Notes: generated from the letters alone by a model not told the origin. DNA of 64,000 nt from Dethiobacter alkaliphilus (GCA_016841605.1 JAENYV010000017.1:1-64000); one strand, 5' to 3'; shown: positions 15,217 to 23,210, counted from the first letter of the stretch. Numbers and translations: made by a program.

Positions 15217-16092
15217 CTACACCAACCTTGAAACTATGCAGTCCACATCGGCAGGTATGCTTACCTCTGCGCCGGGAGTGCCGCCGACAAGTGAGCGCCA
15301 TCCACCGGGAGCAATAACAAGTGTAAGACCATTTACCTCGAACTCCTGTGGGGTATCTTCGTCATGCCATATCTCGATACTTAATATGTTAGCGGAAAAT
15401 ATGAGGACGTTGGAAACAGCATCGGCCTGAGTTAATATTTCTTCTACTGTGCTGCCAGCTACCCGGGCGTCAACTTTAATACGTTTTGCAACCTCGTCTA
15501 TGAATTCATTCAAATTGATGCCAAGCAGCTGATTTCCCTGAAAGCTGTTGCCGTTTACGTTGTTTGAGTTAATCTCGTTGCTGTTTACGTTGTTATTGTT
15601 AACGCTATTACTATTAACACTATTATCAGTAATATCGTTTTGAAAGATCGTGTTATCAATAACGGAATTGTCTTGTTCCGTATTGCCTCCCTTGTAATTA
15701 TTTTCAGCGTTGTTATTTTCACTGTTGTTGCCCACCTGTCGATGAGCGGTATCTGGGAACTGTACGGGAGTAACCCCGTTCCCGCCACCCTGGAGCTGCA
15801 AAAGCAGACCTTTAAACAGTGCTATTATACTTGCTGATGCTGTCGGGTCAGTTACTGCCGCTGCAGATAGGGTACCAATAGAAGAACTTATCGTATCCTG
15901 CTTCGCTTCGGTCGCCGGTTCAGCAATAATTTTTGCTAAAATCGTCGCTAAAGCGGTCTGTATTGCGTCTCTAAGCTGTGACAGGGTGATATCCAGTTGA
16001 GTTACAGCACCCTCAGTGCTATCATTTATTCCCTGTAATAAATCTCTAATTTGACCTGCCGGTACAATGACGGGATCATCCGACATTATCAA
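15217..16092 (-). CDS. Tail appendage protein with Asn-rich pentad β-helix
   Basis: 291 aa. The N-terminal ~110 residues are Ala/Gln-rich and helical. Residues ~130-195 repeat every five residues with V, I or F at the same place (VIDNT, IFQND, ITDNS, VNSNS, VNNNN, VNSNE, INSNN, VNGNS, FQGNQ), the pattern of pentapeptide-type right-angled β-helices. A β-rich cap (FEVNGLTLVIAPGGWRSLVG) follows. Likely a trimeric or solenoid baseplate fibre. Confidence 0.55.
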   Translation of the reverse strand: MIMSDDPVIVPAGQIRDLLQGINDSTEGAVTQLDITLSQLRDAIQTALATILAKIIAEPATEAKQDTISSSIGTLSAAAVTDPTASASIIALFKGLLLQLQGGGNGVTPVQFPDTAHRQVGNNSENNNAENNYKGGNTEQDNSVIDNTIFQNDITDNSVNSNSVNNNNVNSNEINSNNVNGNSFQGNQLLGINLNEFIDEVAKRIKVDARVAGSTVEEILTQADAVSNVLIFSANILSIEIWHDEDTPQEFEVNGLTLVIAPGGWRSLVGGTPGAEVSIPADVDCIVSRLV

Positions 16093-16149
16093 ACACCGCC
16101 CTTTCTCGCCTTATCAACTGATTTTAGTTGTCAAGCTTAACCGTTAATT

Positions 16150-16491
16150 TTAGATATCAATTTTAGCTGTCAAACTCTCTTTTACGTTAAACCCTTCTTT
16201 TAATCCCGTATATCGGTTGCCATCAAGGTCTATAATCAGCAGCTCGCACTTGTAATACCGTAGCGGAATATCAGTATCCTGATTGAGTATCTTTACTTCG
16301 ATTTCTCCTTGCCCCGCGTCGATTACCGTAATTCCGTTCCCTATGCTTTTTTGTATTACCGGCTCCTCGCCGTCGCCGTTTCTGACAACAAAAAATAAAG
16401 AACATCCTGCGATATTCAGGACGTTGCCTTCTTCATCTTTTATTGTGATCGGAATCAGCAGATCATTCCTTTGATATACCTCAAAGCTCAC
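16150..16491 (-). CDS. BppU-N-like baseplate upper protein
   Basis: 113 aa of β-strand pattern (NDLLIPITIKDEEGNVLNIA, GCSLFFVVRNGDGEE, GEIEVKILNQDTDIP, YYKCELLIIDLDGNRYT), close to the Ig-like N-terminal domain of BppU-type baseplate proteins of siphoviral/myoviral Firmicutes phages. It overlaps the next gene by four bases (ATGA-type). Confidence 0.6.
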   Translation of the reverse strand: MSFEVYQRNDLLIPITIKDEEGNVLNIAGCSLFFVVRNGDGEEPVIQKSIGNGITVIDAGQGEIEVKILNQDTDIPLRYYKCELLIIDLDGNRYTGLKEGFNVKESLTAKIDI

Positions 16492-16691
16492 CTGGTAACC
16501 CTCCTCCTTGCTATGGCTACTACAGGCCCGCTGCTATTCAGTAGCGTTGAAAGCGGTTGGCCAAGCCAACATTGGAAAATACTGGTAATGCTTTCATCTT
16601 CCGATACCCCGAAGTCTTCGGCCGGGCCTTCGTCTTCGGGTAATCCCTGTGAAGCCAACCAGGACTCCTTTCCCCTCTGCACAACCGGCAT
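16488..16691 (-). CDS. Small hypothetical protein upstream of bppU-like gene
   Basis: 67 aa. The ATG follows GTAGGCGGTGATGTTGA, and the frame overlaps the BppU-like start by 4 bases. Composition is unremarkable with an acidic middle and basic end (VVAIARRRVTR). No family recognised. Confidence 0.4.
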   Translation of the reverse strand: MPVVQRGKESWLASQGLPEDEGPAEDFGVSEDESITSIFQCWLGQPLSTLLNSSGPVVAIARRRVTR

Positions 16692-16802
16692 TCAACATCA
16701 CCGCCTACTATAATGTTTTAAAATAATTGGTAGAGCTTCTTGCAATAAATAAAGCCTATTATAAAAAATTATCTTATATAATAAAGTCTCTCATAAAGCA
16801 TC

Positions 16803-17429
16803 TTATAATGGCAAATCCGTCTCATCTCCAGGATCGTAAATAGCCCCGAAATAACCGCCGGTAGTCTGCGCTAAATCCGCATAACCTGCATCCGGGTCGT
16901 TCTCCGATTCATCGACGATAGAAGAAAAGGCAAACGTCCCTTCCAGCAGCACATAAGCCTTCACGCCAGCCGCTACGATGCGGTTCACTAAGCGGCCGAA
17001 CTGACTTAACGAGAAACCGGAAGCGTTTAAAACTTCTGTCGGTACGCTGATATGAATTGTTGCCGGTTCTGTTTCCCAAAGTTCTTCGATGACAATTTCT
17101 TCCGGCTCGGCCTGGAGAGCAATGGACAACACCCGGATAATAGTATTTATCGCACCGTCACTCATATTTCGTGCTATTTTGGTTTTGAGCAGTATCCGGT
17201 AGACCGGGTCCGTGGCCTGTCCCCGGAGTTGCTGCACGTTTTTTCCAATGCGGTCCAGGGTGGAACCTTCAGCCTCGTCAATGTCCCGCCAGAGGTCGAT
17301 CCGCTCTATGGTGTCCCTTAGTTCCTCCAGTTCCCCGGCCACAATGCCAAGCAGTTTTCCGATATTGCTTTCCGGGTCTTTAGCATAGTTGTCAGTGAGC
17401 CTTTGCAACATGTCAGTTAATATGCTCAT
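16803..17429 (-). CDS. DUF2313-type baseplate protein (YmfQ/XkdU-like)
   Basis: 208 aa. LRDTIERIDLWRDIDEAEGS, TLDRIGKNVQQLRGQATDPV and YRILLKTKIARNMSDGAIN are the wedge-protein signature found directly after baseplate J in Mu-like and PBSX-like phages. It overlaps the baseplate J gene by 4 bases. Role: completes the baseplate wedge and joins the fibres. Confidence 0.8.
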   Translation of the reverse strand: MSILTDMLQRLTDNYAKDPESNIGKLLGIVAGELEELRDTIERIDLWRDIDEAEGSTLDRIGKNVQQLRGQATDPVYRILLKTKIARNMSDGAINTIIRVLSIALQAEPEEIVIEELWETEPATIHISVPTEVLNASGFSLSQFGRLVNRIVAAGVKAYVLLEGTFAFSSIVDESENDPDAGYADLAQTTGGYFGAIYDPGDETDLPL

Positions 17430-18616
17430 GCGCTGCTCACCGTCACTTTTTCCCAGTCCGTCTCAGCAACCTCGGTTAATTCTATTTCAATATCTGCTGT
17501 ACCGGGCGAATCGCCAACCTTGTTAATAGTTATGCTTACATTATCCACTCCCGGTATTTGCATGGACGTTTGAATTGTTTTGTTATAAATAACGTCCTGC
17601 CCCATGGTTAAACCGGCGTAAACCGAGCCATCTTCATCTTCGCCGCCGATATACTGAATAATAGCGGTCCTTATTAATTCATCGCCATCGGTTGGGTATT
17701 CGTCGCTTTTTTCGACTTCCACGTCAACTTCGATTTCGATTTCATCCGCATAAGTAAAGCTAATATCGTGGTCCTGCCCTGCATCGTCCTGCACCGTCTC
17801 TGTATCTTCACCGTATGCCTGGATACCGGCCGCTTTAGTTTGGAGGATAGCTGCGGCAATATCTGCCACCTCCCCGCCAAGGACGTAAGCTTCGATACTT
17901 TTAGGCGGTCTGCCGTCTAGGTCTGTGGTGTCTGACTTGTTTTCTATTACGAGAGCTGCACGCACTCCGGAAACTTCCAGGAGTGATGCCCGAATACTGT
18001 CTATCGTAGAGGCCCCGCCCTTGGCAACGGAGAGAGCATATCGGGCACGCAGCTCTGCGTCGGTTTCGCTGTTTCTGCCGCCGGTCGTGGGCTCAGTATT
18101 GGTAGCAGTGTCAACCCCCGCCGTGGGATTAACGATATCCGTTATTGTTGCTGCAGGAACGTTGCCGCTTGTTCCGGAATCAACTGCTTGAATTGAGGCT
18201 GTGGCCGTCCCGGCGGCAATTGTTACTTCTTCCGTGGTCTCAAATATAATGTCGTCCGGGGCTGGGGTGCTTACCAAGAACCCTGCAGGTATAACAGTGT
18301 CATTATCCCCATTAAAAGTTACCTCACCTGTTGACGGTTCTGCTGCTCGGCGGGTTATTCCGATCCCGAGTGACACTTTATCCAGAGAATGCCCATCAGC
18401 AGTATCCATGTAAGCGGAGTTATAAACAGATTCCGCAAGCTGCCAGATCGTCGCTTCTTCCCAGGCATTGAGCCGGATAAACAGACCGAGCGGAGAGGAT
18501 TCCGATAAATTCACGTTTTCACCGAAAAACGCCCGAGCGCGGGCCTCTTTTTCAGTGATGATATCCGCATAGCGTTTGCGTTGAAAGCCGGTTGAAAGCA
18601 GACCGAAATCAGACAT
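17426..18616 (-). CDS. xkdT: Baseplate J/gp47 family protein (XkdT-like)
   Basis: 396 aa. The N-terminal segment DIITEKEARARAFFGENVNL and the middle RYALSVAKGGASTIDSIRAS, LLEVSGVRAALVIENKSD, then SIEAYVLGG are diagnostic for Baseplate_J. Structural role: baseplate wedge component of the contractile tail. Start overlaps the upstream gp25-like gene by one base. Confidence 0.9.
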   Translation of the reverse strand: MSDFGLLSTGFQRKRYADIITEKEARARAFFGENVNLSESSPLGLFIRLNAWEEATIWQLAESVYNSAYMDTADGHSLDKVSLGIGITRRAAEPSTGEVTFNGDNDTVIPAGFLVSTPAPDDIIFETTEEVTIAAGTATASIQAVDSGTSGNVPAATITDIVNPTAGVDTATNTEPTTGGRNSETDAELRARYALSVAKGGASTIDSIRASLLEVSGVRAALVIENKSDTTDLDGRPPKSIEAYVLGGEVADIAAAILQTKAAGIQAYGEDTETVQDDAGQDHDISFTYADEIEIEVDVEVEKSDEYPTDGDELIRTAIIQYIGGEDEDGSVYAGLTMGQDVIYNKTIQTSMQIPGVDNVSITINKVGDSPGTADIEIELTEVAETDWEKVTVSSA

Positions 18617-18972
18617 CAGAGCACCTCCTCTCCCTCAACAATATCTTCTTCGTCCATGCGCACCTTGAAATTTACCGTCAGATGACGGGCGCTGCGGTCA
18701 AAAGATATTTCTAAGCTGATCACTTCCTGGATGCGTGACTCTTGCTGAAAAGCCTCCAGGAAAGCGGCACGGATAGCCGTCTCGTTTGGATTTTTCACTT
18801 GCAGCTGGTCGTATGCCAGGCCGTGAAGCAAGTTCAGGAACCATTCTCCGGTATTGGTCTGCAGGAGCAGGCGGACGGACTGCTGTTTTTCGTCCGGGCC
18901 CTCCACCATGCGGAGAGAGTTCTGACCGTCAAACTCCAGATCGCCCTGGGCGTTTAGAAATAAGGTTTTCAT
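18616..18972 (-). CDS. gp25/DUF2634-like baseplate protein (XkdS-like)
   Basis: 118 aa. DLEFDGQNSLRMVEGPDEKQ, QSVRLLLQTNTGEWFLNLLH, GLAYDQLQ and SLEISFDRSARHLTVNFKV are the gp25/lysozyme-like wedge pattern. The ribosome site GGGGTGAT is supplied by the last, partial copy of the 20-bp repeat just upstream. Confidence 0.8.
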   Translation of the reverse strand: MKTLFLNAQGDLEFDGQNSLRMVEGPDEKQQSVRLLLQTNTGEWFLNLLHGLAYDQLQVKNPNETAIRAAFLEAFQQESRIQEVISLEISFDRSARHLTVNFKVRMDEEDIVEGEEVL

Positions 18973-18980
18973 GCTATCAC

Positions 18981-19040
18981 CCCAACACTCCGATTATCAC
19001 TCCAGGATTCCAATTATTACGCCAGAATTCCAATTATCAC
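18981..19040. repeat. Three 20-bp tandem repeats across a gene junction
   Basis: On the minus strand three 20-bp units start GTGATAATTGGAATTCTGGC, GTAATAATTGGAATCCTGGA and GTGATAATCGGAGTGTTGGG. A partial fourth starts GTGATAG and precedes an ATG. Unit 1 ends the upstream protein (VIIGIL), unit 2 supplies its stop codon, and the later units carry ribosome-site-like GGAG/GGGG. Confidence 0.75.
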
Positions 19041-19361
19041 GCCGTCGCTCAAATCATGTTTACGATCGCCTATCCCGTCCCTGGCACGTTCTAAAAACAC
19101 AACCAGGACCGTATCTCCAACTTCATAGTGCGGCCCTGTGCAAATGTATTCTCCGGCCGAACTACCACCTGGGATAGTAACCTTGTATGTTTGTTTGACC
19201 AGAGGCAGGTTGACCAAAAGAGGCAACCCGCCCTGCAGCGGTTGGACGTGGGCTCTGTTTTCTTCGACTTCGATGCTTGTTATTTTTCCAAGGAGCGCGG
19301 TATGGAGGTTGGAAAGACGCTCCTCAAGCAAACCATCTAAAAATTCAATTGTTCCACTCAC
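19017..19361 (-). CDS. Baseplate spike-type protein (gp138 N-like/DUF2577)
   Basis: 114 aa. GKITSIEVEENRAHVQPLQG (OB-fold strand), YKVTIPGGSSAGEYICTGPH and YEVGDTVLVVFLERARDGIG match the N-terminal OB domain of phage spike or DUF2577 baseplate proteins. It overlaps the hub gene by 4 bases. The C-terminal spike tip is not included, so another protein may supply it. Confidence 0.65.
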   Translation of the reverse strand: MSGTIEFLDGLLEERLSNLHTALLGKITSIEVEENRAHVQPLQGGLPLLVNLPLVKQTYKVTIPGGSSAGEYICTGPHYEVGDTVLVVFLERARDGIGDRKHDLSDGVIIGILA

Positions 19362-20170
19362 AGCCCGACAACCTCCATCTTGGTCATAAAGTCCATTTCA
19401 TTTTTTAAATGCTGACCTTTTATCGCGCGATACAACCCGTTTGCTGTACGGCTCTGAATCTGAAGAATGCTATCTGTCCTAATACGATGATTAAGCAAGC
19501 TAAATACGTTGTATCCTTCTATGGTTTCACCATCTTCTTCTCTCTCAAAGCGTTGCGGACTATCAATAAGCCCCGTATCAGCATTAAGCACAAAAGCAAT
19601 CCGGTCTCCCTCACCAGGAGGTCTTATGATTATAGCACCGTTTCTAATGTGCAGTTTGCTTTTACAGTCTTTAATAACGATTTGCCTCAACGCAGACTGA
19701 ATACTGCCGCTTATTATTCTACCGTTTGCGTAAACGATATCTTCAGATAAACTAAAAACTCCGATCTCCAAACCGAATATACCCAACATATCTCTTATAA
19801 TCTGCGACGCCTTAATCCCTGGCTTGTACGTCTTGTTAACCGATGTAGATATCCAGCGGTCTGCACTGTCAGCCACGTTGAGCCGGAGCACTCTATCAAC
19901 GTCTTCCCAGTAACCATTAACTTCTTCTACTCTACCGGCGAAAATCGTCCCGGTATCATTTCCATAACCAGCGTTAAGAATAATATTTTGCCCCTTTTTA
20001 ATGCCCTTGGTCGTTTGGTCTGAAAGGTTATATAAAAAAACTTCGCCCATATTTGGCTCCGGATCGTCGTCAAACTCAATCCGAAAGTCTATTTCAAAAC
20101 CAGGATAAACAAACTTATTACCGGCCACTAGGACTTCCGTTTTGCGGTCAAACAGTCTCGACATCTGCAA
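19358..20170 (-). CDS. Baseplate hub protein (XkdQ/gpD-like)
   Basis: 270 aa. NKFVYPGFEIDFRIEFDDDP, NMGEVFLYNLSDQTTKGIKK, GQNIILNAGYGNDTGTIFAG and ASQIIRDMLGIFGLEIGVFS are characteristic of the baseplate hub (gpD/XkdQ-like) fold. It overlaps the plug gene by 23 bases. It forms the hub ring at the end of the tail tube. Confidence 0.75.
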   Translation of the reverse strand: MQMSRLFDRKTEVLVAGNKFVYPGFEIDFRIEFDDDPEPNMGEVFLYNLSDQTTKGIKKGQNIILNAGYGNDTGTIFAGRVEEVNGYWEDVDRVLRLNVADSADRWISTSVNKTYKPGIKASQIIRDMLGIFGLEIGVFSLSEDIVYANGRIISGSIQSALRQIVIKDCKSKLHIRNGAIIIRPPGEGDRIAFVLNADTGLIDSPQRFEREEDGETIEGYNVFSLLNHRIRTDSILQIQSRTANGLYRAIKGQHLKNEMDFMTKMEVVGL

Positions 20171-20525
20171 ACTCCTCCGGCGTTAAAATGTACAAAAACA
20201 CCGATATCATCAGGTTCTCCCAATTTACGGTGCTTGCAATACTTTCTTGCCCAGCAATGTCATATGCTATAATAGCAACCTTGGGAAACCGGTCGTCGGC
20301 ATAGGCAGAAAATAACGGCCTTCCGTATACAATTTTTTCACCGAGAGCCAACGTTTCATCGCCTTTTGCCAAATCAACGGTAAAAAAATCATGTTCCAGG
20401 TTATAATTAATAGTAAATATAAATGTTTCCTCGGCAAGTTTGATGTTAAATTCGTATGGCAGCGCCTCTTTGTTAATGGGTAAATAGCTTAACGGCATAT
20501 TGCTCACCTGCACCTTTATTTCCAA
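20148..20525 (-). CDS. Baseplate plug family protein
   Basis: 125 aa. PLSYLPINKEALPYEFNIKL, FTINYNLEHDFFTVDLAKGD, LALGEKIVYGRPLFSAYADD and the end LYILTPEEFADVETV fit the phage baseplate plug family described next to hub genes in Firmicutes myophages. β-rich and small. Follows the inserted ParB/ImmA cassette. Confidence 0.7.
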   Translation of the reverse strand: MEIKVQVSNMPLSYLPINKEALPYEFNIKLAEETFIFTINYNLEHDFFTVDLAKGDETLALGEKIVYGRPLFSAYADDRFPKVAIIAYDIAGQESIASTVNWENLMISVFLYILTPEEFADVETV

Positions 20526-20591
20526 TAAAAACCCCGCTTTATTAAGGAGACTGAAAGAGGGATTGCATACTTAAGCGATCCCTCTACTTTT

Positions 20592-21161
20592 TTAGAACCC
20601 CATAACCTCCTTGACCTCTCCGGCTTCCAGCGCATCAATTACCCGTCTGGCAAATTCCGCTGCCAGTTTATCTAGGTTCTCCTGGCCGATCCTTTCTTTC
20701 TCTTCTTTGCTAAACAGCTTAAAGATAATATTTTCTAGTTTATGTTTAAGAACAAAATTTTCTGTTGCCTTTCTTGCTCCATCGGTCAGCATTTCACCGT
20801 TAGCAGCTTTACGTAGCAAAATATATCTTTCCATTAGCTCGTATAAAACCTGCTTAGTAACTTCAGTGTGTAGGGTGAAATATTCCTTTGTCTTCGCTCT
20901 TTTCTTCATGCTGTCTATTTCTGTGATAACTTCGGGCAGAAGAATATCCGTAATGTCCTCCAGGTAAGGAGTTTCATCCTTCTCTTTTATGACATTTAGG
21001 GAAATACGACACAACTGATTCTTAATGCCGGTAGGAACACTGCTTTCTTTAATAAGGTCCCTAAAAGTGTCGATATGGAGCCTCATGGCTACCCTGCGCT
21101 CGTGATTCGATTCTTCAAGATGGAATTTCCTGATTTCATCTTTACTGGCCACCTGGGCCAC
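20592..21161 (-). CDS. Unknown helical protein in the ParB/ImmA cassette
   Basis: 189 aa, strongly helical and charged (MKKRAKTKEYFTLHTEVTKQ, LENIIFKLFSKEEKERIGQE, KLAAEFARRVIDALEAGEVK). It begins 3 bases after the ParB-like gene, so the two are probably co-translated. I do not recognise a family. It and ParB, ImmA and HTH have no counterpart in the usual tail gene order, so it is likely part of the inserted cassette rather than a virion protein. Confidence 0.55.
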   Translation of the reverse strand: MAQVASKDEIRKFHLEESNHERRVAMRLHIDTFRDLIKESSVPTGIKNQLCRISLNVIKEKDETPYLEDITDILLPEVITEIDSMKKRAKTKEYFTLHTEVTKQVLYELMERYILLRKAANGEMLTDGARKATENFVLKHKLENIIFKLFSKEEKERIGQENLDKLAAEFARRVIDALEAGEVKEVMGF

Positions 21162-21164
21162 CTC

Positions 21165-22316
21165 CTAATTTTTTTTGAAGATAGCTATGTTACTATTGCC
21201 CTTCTCCGCCTTTTCAATTTCTTCCCGGAATGTTGAGGTAACAATATTTAGCTTGGTTATGCCGGTGCAGAGATGCAGGCATCTTTCTTTTGGTAATGAT
21301 TTTAGGTCGATAAGCTCAATAAAGCCGACAAGCTCTTTCCTTGTACTTATTAGAAGTTCCTCAATTTGATCGGCAATATTACATTGTTCTTTTGAAACAC
21401 CAACCGTTTCGTAGGTTTGTTTGACCCTTTGCAATTCGAGTTCCGCTTCCCTGGCCCGGCGCTCCGCATCGTCTTTTTCCTGGATTGCCCTTCGTTTTTC
21501 TTCCCAGGCTTTTTTAAGAGATTTTTCTTTTGAGCCTAATTGCGTTTTAAGTTGATCGATTTGTTCTTGAGCAAACCTGATTGCCGCCTGTGCTTCTTCG
21601 CTGTTACCGTTTTGTTCCACCTGTTTCCTTGCCCGCTCTAATTGCGTTTCAAGTTCATTCACCCGCTTGCGATATTGCTGGGCTTCTTCTTTTAATTCCT
21701 TTATCTCCGGTACTTTCAGGTTTGTTACGGCTTCACCCAAGGTTTTCCACAGAGTTTTTTGTTCCTCATGAGTCATTCCGGCAATAAGATTTGCCGCCGT
21801 AGTGCCCAGCTTCTTTTGAGAGACAAGGGCCTGGAATTCGGGGATAAGATCGGTTAGTTTAAGGAGACGTTGAGTTGTGCGCTCATCTTCATCGATGGCC
21901 TTTGCAACATCGGCAGCAGTTTTCAAAGCGACATTTTGTCGTTTTGATTTTTGGTCTCCGCCACGCTTTACCCCCCAATACTCCTTTAAAAACTTTGCCC
22001 TCCTTGCCTTTTTCATCGGATCATCGTCACCCTGCCGCCGCTCCTCATTGTCGGCAATAAGCAAATACTCCGCCTCTTCCAGAGAAAGGTTCAAAATAAC
22101 TACAGGGACCTTTTCCATTTCCAACTCTTTCGCTGCTCTAAGCCGCTGGTGTCCGGCAACCACTGTATAATCCGGCAATACTTTTAGGGGGTCCCTAATA
22201 CCGTTAACTACAATGCTCCGCCTTACTTCTTCGTACTTTTCGCCAGTAAGATCGTCGTAATACTCCTGGTTCTTTGGGTGTGGTTTTAGTAGGTTAATAG
22301 GCACTTCATTTATCAA
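21165..22316 (-). CDS. ParB/Srx-fold N-terminal protein with long coiled coil
   Basis: 383 aa. Residues 1-95 are a ParB/Srx nuclease-fold domain: INLLKPHPKNQEYYDDL, GIRDPLKV, VVAGHQRLRAAKEL and VVILNLSLEEAEYLLIADNE. A helix-turn-helix (TAADVAKAIDEDERTTQRLLKL) follows. Residues ~210-310 are a continuous coiled coil (QQYRKRVNELETQLERARKQ ... LKKAWEEKRRAIQEKDDAER). DNA binding and dimerisation are expected. It is not beside a ParA gene. Partition, transcription control or defence are all possible roles (inference). Confidence 0.75.
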   Translation of the reverse strand: MINEVPINLLKPHPKNQEYYDDLTGEKYEEVRRSIVVNGIRDPLKVLPDYTVVAGHQRLRAAKELEMEKVPVVILNLSLEEAEYLLIADNEERRQGDDDPMKKARRAKFLKEYWGVKRGGDQKSKRQNVALKTAADVAKAIDEDERTTQRLLKLTDLIPEFQALVSQKKLGTTAANLIAGMTHEEQKTLWKTLGEAVTNLKVPEIKELKEEAQQYRKRVNELETQLERARKQVEQNGNSEEAQAAIRFAQEQIDQLKTQLGSKEKSLKKAWEEKRRAIQEKDDAERRAREAELELQRVKQTYETVGVSKEQCNIADQIEELLISTRKELVGFIELIDLKSLPKERCLHLCTGITKLNIVTSTFREEIEKAEKGNSNIAIFKKN

Positions 22317-22342
22317 TACTTATCTCCTCCCGGTATAAATAT

Positions 22343-22852
22343 TTAGGCCGCCATCTCGCTAACGGCTGCAGTAACGATATACTCCCGAACAACCCCTGCG
22401 CCGGTAGGGGGATCGGGTTCCGGCTCAGGTTTGGGTTGAAATTTGGACCGCCCTGTCCTCTCCTGTTTCCTTTTCCTCTCCAACAAGTTAAGTAGCCTCT
22501 TTGCGAACTGGTCCGCTTCATATTCAATACGTCCCCGGTAGGCTTTGTCTCGAAAATAGAGCATTTTATTGGCATTAGAATGTAACACTGCATGGCCGAG
22601 CTCATGTGCCATAACAAACCGGCGATCAGCGCCTTCGAGGCTGGCGTCGATCAGGATTATCGACATTCCCTTTCTGGTAAACCAAATCCCTTCTACACCC
22701 TCCGCAATTTTGTTGACTATGTATGCTTTGATGCCACGGCTCTGGGCCAGACGGACTAACTTGATGTAAACGGGATCGCTCTCCTGCGGCAGCAGGTCTA
22801 CGGCCTTGTGAAAGATGTATTCGTCGTTGTCGGTATCGGTATTTCTGAGCAT
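22343..22852 (-). CDS. ImmA/IrrE-type metalloprotease (second copy in prophage)
   Basis: 169 aa. MAHELGHAVLH (zinc motif HExxH, residues ~80-90) and the downstream EYEADQFAKRLL (the third ligand Glu) are the M78/ImmA pattern. In ICEBs1, ImmA cleaves the repressor to induce excision. This copy has no repressor beside it in the usual form and lies within the tail operon. The GGAGGA ribosome site can pair with UCCUCC 22 bases upstream, hinting at translational control. A proline-rich tail (PKPEPEPDPP) ends it. Confidence 0.85.
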   Translation of the reverse strand: MLRNTDTDNDEYIFHKAVDLLPQESDPVYIKLVRLAQSRGIKAYIVNKIAEGVEGIWFTRKGMSIILIDASLEGADRRFVMAHELGHAVLHSNANKMLYFRDKAYRGRIEYEADQFAKRLLNLLERKRKQERTGRSKFQPKPEPEPDPPTGAGVVREYIVTAAVSEMAA

Positions 22853-22858
22853 AAAAAA

Positions 22859-22891
22859 TCCTCCTTTGGTTTACACCCTTCCGAAGGAGGA
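22859..22891 (-). promoter_or_regulatory. Ribosome-site-sequestering hairpin of the ImmA-like gene
   Basis: In the minus-strand mRNA, UCCUCC (22891-22886) is complementary to the ribosome site GGAGGA (22864-22859), six bases before the ATG. The loop contains CCUUCGGAAGG. Pairing would block initiation. Predicted from sequence only. Confidence 0.5.
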
Positions 22892-22904
22892 TAGCTGTTA
22901 AGAC

Positions 22905-22961
22905 GTATCGTATAACGTCACAAAGGACGTCTTGTAACGTATGCTATACGTATGTTATAAT
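22905..22961. promoter_or_regulatory. Divergent promoters with ACGTAT palindromes
   Basis: Plus strand: TTGTAA at 22932-22937 and TATAAT at 22956-22961, 18 apart. Minus strand: TTACAA and TATACG, 17 apart. Palindromes ACGTAT-GCT-ATACGT and GACGT-ATCGTATA-ACGTC overlap both. The layout is that of a divergent regulatory switch, with the HTH gene on the minus side likely encoding the binding protein (inference). Confidence 0.5.
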
Positions 22962-22967
22962 GATAGC

Positions 22968-23049
22968 TAAGACATACCTCTTCGGAGGGTGTTTGCGGGG
23001 AAGTCCGTTCAAACTTTAGCGGGAATGACGGGCTTCCTTTTATTTTTTG
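22968..23049 (+). ncRNA. Short terminated plus-strand RNA (candidate)
   Basis: About 80 nt downstream of TATAAT at 22956-22961. It contains a hairpin with a cUUCGg loop (near 22972-22992, ACAUACCUC and GAGGGUGU) and ends in an intrinsic terminator: GGAAGTCCGT (22999-23008) pairs with ACGGGCTTCC (23028-23037), then TTTTATTTTTT. No credible protein frame. The UUCGG-GGGUGU segment resembles the leader of the opposite transcript. Confidence 0.5.
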
Positions 23050-23210
23050 TTATTCTTTTTGTTGATCCAAGCTTCGATTTTGCCCTTATCGTAGCGAACC
23101 AATCTGCCCATCTTTATAAAAGGCATTCCTGCTTTTCGCCACCGATAAGCCGTAATGGGGCTGATTTTGAGCCACTTACACAATTCTTCTTCGGTTAAGT
23201 ATTCTCCCAT
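23040..23210 (-). CDS. Excisionase-type helix-turn-helix protein
   Basis: The ATG at 23210 (after AGGGGGTGGATT) gives 56 aa: EYLTEEELCKWLKISPITAY, then RWRKAGMPFIKMGRLVRYDK and GKIEAWINKKNN. This is the MerR/excisionase-like winged HTH that binds palindromic DNA. Directly downstream on the minus strand are the divergent promoters and the ImmA gene, so it is probably the cassette's regulator. An upstream in-frame ATG at 23228 has a weaker ribosome site. Confidence 0.75.
   Translation of the reverse strand: MGEYLTEEELCKWLKISPITAYRWRKAGMPFIKMGRLVRYDKGKIEAWINKKNNKK

Noticed and set aside
22989-23198. Plus-strand 69-codon frame with a membrane-like segment opposite the HTH gene
   Set aside because: The GTG start has no spacing to its apparent ribosome site, and it runs through a terminator and the antisense of a clear HTH gene.
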